Assembly (NCBI RefSeq): GCF_010365805.1
Contig: NZ_CP048386.1
Location: forward strand, 496,001 to 560,000
Direction of reading: 5' to 3'
Length of the DNA stretch: 64,000 nucleotides
Source: Spiroplasma sp. BIUS-1
Lineage (GTDB): Bacteria; Bacillota_I; Bacilli_A; Mycoplasmatales; Mycoplasmataceae
Part shown: positions 58,797 through 64,000 of the stretch, piece after piece
Numbering within the stretch: position 1 is the first letter of the stretch
Layout of the letters: every line of letters begins with the position of its first letter
Position numbers and translations under genes: made by a program
Notes under the pieces: model-generated
What the model was told of the DNA's origin: nothing
Database searches by the model: none
Seen by the model: the letters and a program-made list of their open reading frames with translations, nothing else

Positions 58797-59146
58797 GATT
58801 TATTTCCTCCCTTTTTTTAGTTTAAGTACACAAAAAAATCATCACTCTTTTTATAGATACTTTAAATTTGTATATTAAAAATTATTCAAAAAAGAATTTT
58901 TAATATTAAACGTTAATTTTATTATTTATTTTTTTAGCTGTGAGCATAAATTAATTACTTTATAACAACAGAGTTTTCCACAAAAAACTGCTCTCATAAA
59001 AACCAAACAGTAACTAAAATAGTTAACTGCAAATTCAACATTATTTGCGATTAATATCTTTTAAATAAAAAAGATATAACCTTCGGATGTTTCCTATAAA
59101 TAGGTCTCACATACTAGTATTATATCATTGTAATTTTATTTAGTTA
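58797..59146. other. 350-base non-coding region before the restriction operon's last gene
   Basis: No ORF on either strand. A minus-strand TATAAT (59119-59124) lies just after the nuclease gene's stop, followed by CCTAT/ATAGG and ATATCTTTT/AAAAGATAT hairpins, which may mark an untranslated transcript or the tail of the operon mRNA. A single TTTTCCACA at 58974-58982 was judged chance. Confidence 0.45.
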
Positions 59147-60766
59147 TTATGAATTTATTTTTTTAACCAATCTATTGTAAAGTTCTATATCTTGACAATA
59201 AATAGCAGCCCCATTGTTTGAAGATTTTAAAGTATCATATAAGTTCATATTGTTTATTGTACTTTCAAATAAGTAATTTGAATTTTTAATAAGTTCAAGA
59301 TCATTTAAAATTTTTACTCCTACAAAATCACATTTTCTAGAAGTTATATCAAATCCCTCTTCTTTATAATCTAAAGAGTAACTGACAAGTGAATCATATA
59401 ATTGTATTTCTTTAAATTTTATTTCTTCTTTTTGTTTTTCAGAAATAAAATTTTTATATTCACTTAAGTCTTTGAAAATATGGAGATTTGTTTTTTCGCA
59501 ATCAATTTCTTGGTTTGTAGAAAAATAAATATTTTCTACAAGTTTTATATAATCTAAGTTTTTATTAAATTCTCTTTCTCCAATAAATTCATAATTTATT
59601 TTTTTTGCTTTTTGATTTTCTAAAAACTCATATGCAACTTTTTGAACTGAAGTTAATTTTTCATATGTTTCATAAATAGATTCCAAATATGAAACTGTTG
59701 AAATAACTATATTAGAAATTTCAAAAGCTTGTTTTATTTCTTCTGGTTTAATGTGATGGATTTTATCAAATAAAATAATATTGTTTTCATTTTTATTTAA
59801 ATTTAATATTGTTGAAGAACGTCTGAAAACAAAATCAGGATGAAAGTTTTGATTTAATTCTTTTAAGTAGTCAGCTTTCTTTGTCATTAAGTAAGTTGAG
59901 TTTTTATACTTTTGATTATTTCTAAAGTATAAGTATAAATAATAAATTAAAATTAACTGTTCACTGTTTGAATCAGAATTTATATAAATTAAAGTCTTTT
60001 CATTTTTTGACTTTTCAATTAAAGACAAAATATTTTTAACTACTTTATATTGATCTTGAGTTAAAACAATTTCTGTTTCATTGGTTTTATTTTTTATTAT
60101 TTCTAAATTATTTGATAAGTTAGTTTTTTTAACTTTATCAAACTCTTCTATGAAATTACTTTCACAACAATTTTCAAAAAATGATTCTAAAAAGTTGGCA
60201 AATTGTTTGTGTTCATTTTTAATAAATAATTTGTTTGTTTTATCTTCTACTGTTCAATTATTTTCATTTCAAACTAAATTATTTTTTTCTAAAGTTTCTT
60301 TTTCCATATTGTGTAAATAAGCTAAACCTTGAATTATTGGTTTTGTTTTAAATGGATCACGATATCAAAAAGTTTCAAAAGAGTTTGTATATCTTTTTAA
60401 TTGTCTTGCCAAGTAACTTGGTTGTTTGTCTGAATTGAAAAGTAATATATCATTTTGATTATATTTCATTATTCAATCATGTTGTTTTAACTCTATTACT
60501 AAAACTTTATCAACACCACTTTGTTTCCCCGTCATTATAATGTCACATCTTGAATCATTAAATTTAAATTTATATTCTAAATATATTTTTATTTCATTAT
60601 TGATATTAGAAATATTTATAACTTCTAAAAAGTTATTTAAAGAATTTTGTCATGCTTCAATTTCTTTTTGATTAGAATTAGAATATAGAGAATCAAAAAT
60701 ATCTTTCAAACTTTTATTTGAAAGATCATTTATTATTTTTTCTTTATTTGAACTATATTGAATCAT
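59147..60766 (-). CDS. PD-(D/E)XK nuclease fused to a degenerate DUF2075-like ATPase
   Basis: 539 aa. N-terminal ~110 residues carry a restriction-nuclease pattern: NDSRCDIIM (Asp71/Asp75) and VLVIELKQHD (Glu92, Lys94), i.e. D...E-x-K. Then follows LTQDQYKVVKNILSLIEKS, the start of a DUF2075-type helicase-like domain, but the Walker A position reads IYINSDSNSEQ (residues ~260-270) instead of GxxGxGKT and the Walker B/DEAH position reads IILFDKIHH (residues ~331-339), so ATP use is doubtful. It follows res in the same direction after 28 bases, with AGAGGTAATC before the ATG. Probably a defence effector or accessory of the Type III system. Confidence 0.75.
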
Positions 60767-60794
60767 GATTACCTCTATAGTTATTATAATTTAA

Positions 60795-63077
60795 TTAAAT
60801 TAGTGTTTTTTTTATAAAATCAGAAAGAGATATTGTGTCAAACTTATTTAGATTCCTATTATAGTATTTGAATGTAGTTTCTTTATCTTCATTCCCTATT
60901 TTTCTTCCAGAAAAACAAACACAAAGTTCAATTTTTGAATCATCATTTTGCTTCATATACATTTCATAACCATTTAGTAAATTTGAAGTTTTCACTTCAT
61001 CATAATCATCATAACTTTTTACCTCTACCATTATTAAATTACCACTTTGACTTTCTATTAAAAAGTCAATATATGATTTTGAATAATTTTGTTCTTTTTC
61101 ATTAAAATATTCAAAATAAAGGTTAGAACCGAAGGTTGGCATCTTAGCAAAAAAATTAAAATAAATTTCCTTTTCTAAGTAGTTTTTAATTGTGGAAAGC
61201 TCATTAAAAAAATCTTTCATGAACTTTTCTTCTGGCCCAGAGTCTAGAAATTGAATGTTTTTTTCTTTTTCTATCCCCGATATAAGTTCATATCCATAAT
61301 TTTCTCACTTTTCAAGATTTTCAATTTTTTTTGGATTTTCAGATTTATCAACCCATATTTTATAATATTTTTGAGGTTCAATTTTTTCATCCACTATGTA
61401 ATCTTCCATTTTTCTATTAACTATGAAGGAATTAGATAGATTATTTTTTAGTAAATCTATGAAGTTTCTATGTATTGTATAAAATAGAAAATCGAAATTT
61501 AGATTATTTTCCTGAGCGTAGGAATTAATAATTTTTACTACTGTTTCTGGATACAATAAAAGATTTTTTTTAATTGTTTTGATTACATTTATTTTAAGAT
61601 TAACTCTATCTTTTATTTGAGGATACTTTATTGTCAAATTTTCTTCAGAAACGATGGTTTCCTTGTTTCAAATATCATCTATACTCTTTTTACTCATATT
61701 TGATATACATAGATTTTTAATACCTAATTCTTCATCCCTTAGCATTTTTTCAAAAAGCATCGAATAATGATTGACTATAATTGTTCTATTATTTTCTTTA
61801 TTTTTTATTCTACCCTGAAAAAATAACTTATTTTCAAATTTTTCTTTTATCTTATAACCTTCTAAATTCCTAGAACTCTCTTGATAATTTGAGTATAGAT
61901 AATACTTATCTGTTATTGGATTTTTTAATAAATTAGGATATGGGTTTCTTTTTATTCTACCCAATGTTTGTATATTTAAATTCTCAGAAAAAACATTTCT
62001 AAGTTGAACAAGCATACAAGCTCTCGGAATATCCCATCCAGTTGCTGGTCCAACTTTAAATATTATTACATCATATAAAGAATCATTTTTAGATGCTTCT
62101 TCGAGTGTTGCTGGAACCTTTATATTATTTTTTACCCCCGATGACTTATCATCCGAAAAATACTTCAATCAATTTAAATTTTCTTTTTCTAAAATTGAAA
62201 TTATTTTAGAAATATTTTCTTTAAAAAAGTTTTCATTTTTAGAATTGGTTGATGAAACTTGTATTAACATCGCAGGTCTTATATAGACACCATCTTCTTC
62301 TAGTTTTTTATATTCCACTTTCACAGTTTCTTTAAATTTTTTAATTGCCGCCTTTAAAATGAATTCATCTTCAAGGTCAAATTCATCTTCATTAGGTAAA
62401 ACAGCCTTTTCTTTTAATAAACTCAATCCATCCTCTTTCATTTGTTCTGCTTTTAATTCAATAATTTTATTATTGCCCAAAGGTGTTGCGGTCATTTCTA
62501 AAACAAAACTTGAAGAACTTCTAATATTGGAATCTATGTCTTTTGAAACTTTAATATCAGTTGAATTTAATTTTCTACTACCTTTGTGAGCTTCATCTCT
62601 TATATAAATAAGTTTTCATTCCTTATTTTGTTTTATTTCTTGAATAAAATTATCCAGTATACCCTCTTCTGAAAAAAGTTTTTTATTTCCAAAAGAAGAA
62701 GTACCAAAAATAAGAACTTTATTTTCTTCTAAAGAAAAAGGTTGAATTGCTTCAATTTTATTATTTTTTGAAGATGGAGATACCCTGTGCTCAACTTCAA
62801 AATTTTTAAAAGGAAGAAATTTTTTATAATATTCCATTTTTTTAGCAAATGCCCTAGGCAAATCAGCATCCGATAAGGTTGCGATAACAAAAAAGAGCTT
62901 TTTCTTTTCATTCATTTGGTTTTCCAACATTATTTTTGAAATAATGTTTGCAGCCATAAATGTTTTACCTGATCCGGTGGGCGCCTTAAAACTTACGACT
63001 TTTGTCTTGCTTTTGTATTCATTAAAAATATTATTTACAGCATTTTCTTGCGAATTAGTTAATATCATTTTCTTCAT
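60795..63077 (-). CDS. Type III restriction enzyme, Res subunit
   Basis: 760 aa, read through four TGA Trp codons; two further Trp codons are TGG. Helicase motifs: Walker A APTGSGKTFM (residues 32-41), DEAH box in YIRDEAHKGS (residues ~161-164) and motif III in EMTATPLG. The C-terminal endonuclease has IDFLIESQSG and MVEVKSYDD (Asp671, Glu685, Lys687). With Mod it would form the ATP-dependent Type III restriction complex. Its ATG overlaps the mod stop by 23 bases. Confidence 0.92.
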
Positions 63078-64000
63078 CCCTTAAAATTTTTTTCTTCACT
63101 TCTTTATCATAGGGGTTTAAACCAGCCAAATCATAATAAATAGAAAGGTCATCACCCGAATATTTTGGATCTAATTTTTTAATATTTTCTATTGCCATAT
63201 TTTTTATTTTTTCAATATCATTATTAGAGGTCAAGGAAATATCAAAATGTTTTGTGAAAAATAATCTTAAATTATTTTTGAAGTAGTCTTTTTCAGCATT
63301 TTCCAAAACAACACCTTCTGTGTTTTTTCCTTTTATTAACCTGTAGATTCTTTCATAAGTAATTTTTGTTCCAATTTCATTTTCATTATTAGTACATAAA
63401 ATAAATGTTCTATTGCCGTTATCCTCTTTATTCAGTTCCATTACAGCTTGTCCTGTAGTTCCACTCCCTGCAAAAAAATCCAATATTATGGCATTTTTTG
63501 TATCTTTATTTATTAATTTAACAAGACCAATTAGGTACTTTATTAAATGAGTAGATTTCGGATTACTAAAATCAAGATCCAGATTTTGAAGTTGCTGTGT
63601 TCCTTGTGAAAATTCTCTCATATAAAAATTATTTTTTGGAGTACCATAAACCAAATTACTTCTTATTTCTTGTTCTGTCGGTCTATTTTTTGTATAAATG
63701 GAGTAATTTTTGCCGATAACTATGTTTTCATTTAGGATTTCTTGCTTCAATCCATCAAAATTAGACTTTCATCTCATTTTTTTACCCTTTTTATTTATAG
63801 GTCAAACAACTTTATAACCTTTTTCTTCATATATTTTTGTTAACTTTTCAGAGTATTCATCATCAAAAACTTTTAAATTTTCATCGTAAATAGCATTATA
63901 TTCATTTTGTTTTATGATATCTATCTTGCTTTCTTTGATCAAAATAGGATATCACATTTTGGCCCTGTCTTCTCTAAAAGCATGTGCAGTTTTTGAACCA
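63055..64000 (-). CDS. Type III DNA adenine methyltransferase, Mod subunit (C-terminal part)
   Basis: Partial: about 315 residues, the 5' end lies beyond the right edge. The SAM-binding motif I is DFFAGSGTTGQAV; the segment MREFSQGTQQLQN before it and the NRTFILCTNNENEIG after it match beta-class Type III/I methylases. The catalytic DPPY motif would lie upstream, outside the window. Recognises and methylates the site for the Res subunit. Confidence 0.92.

Noticed and set aside
58974-58982. DnaA-box-like TTTTCCACA in a non-coding region
   Set aside because: A single copy without a cluster or dnaA/dnaN nearby; chance match.

Overview
The window reads as the chromosome of an AT-rich Mollicute that uses TGA for tryptophan (genetic code 4). 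Nearly every conserved protein (ValS, the P-type ATPase, both GH1 glycosidases, the PTS permeases) is continuous only when TGA is read as Trp. The mix of PTS permeases for plant- or insect-type sugars, EngB, a T-box on valS and many secreted proteins suggests the Mesoplasma/Entomoplasma/Spiroplasma group. Mesoplasma is my best guess, but this is inference. About 90% of genes are on the minus strand, in short operons closed by simple hairpin-T terminators that often contain the stop codon. No rRNA, tRNA, IS element or CRISPR array was seen.

Layout: 0.2-2.7 kb, an FtsX-type ABC exporter operon. 2.8-5.7 kb, valS with a T-box leader. 5.8-8.9 kb, small membrane proteins including a Pr6Pr/DUF1600-like protein whose paralogue lies at 31 kb. 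9-11 kb, DegV and a DUF1295 protein. 12-15 kb, a P-type cation ATPase. 15-29 kb, a carbohydrate island: two tandem paralogous cassettes (RpiR regulator, PTS permease, 6-phospho-beta-glucosidase), then a sucrose operon (GntR regulator, EIIBC, sucrose-6-phosphate hydrolase, fructokinase) with a palindromic operator over its -10 box. 30-39 kb, housekeeping and redox genes: SDR, ABC-2 exporter, HAD hydrolase, nitroreductase, AEC transporter, EngB and a flavodoxin-fold oxidoreductase. 39-56 kb, a surface-protein region. 56-59 kb, an aldo/keto reductase and two unfamiliar genes. 59-64 kb, a Type III restriction-modification operon whose last gene is a PD-(D/E)XK nuclease fused to a degenerate DUF2075-like ATPase. 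The methylase runs off the right edge.

The most unusual signal is a leader shared by six secreted-protein genes scattered from 11.9 to 56.3 kb. Each has a G-rich run of the type GG-N2-GG-N2-GGG-T-GGG, then an extended Shine-Dalgarno (AAAGAAAGG), then a near-identical signal peptide (M-x-K-L-L-S-L-I-G-S-L-S-L-T). In the long intergenic region between these genes lie two apparent RNA genes. One (minus strand, about 47741-47930) carries the same G-rich run but encodes no family protein. The other (plus strand, about 48218-48441) folds into nested long-range stems and exposes a C-rich loop (GCCCTCCCAAAG) that could pair with the G-rich leaders. I propose, as a hypothesis only, a small-RNA or G-quadruplex controlled surface-protein regulon. 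Terminator T-tails of 20-24 bases, and a frameshift at an A7 tract in a large surface protein, hint at additional phase variation.
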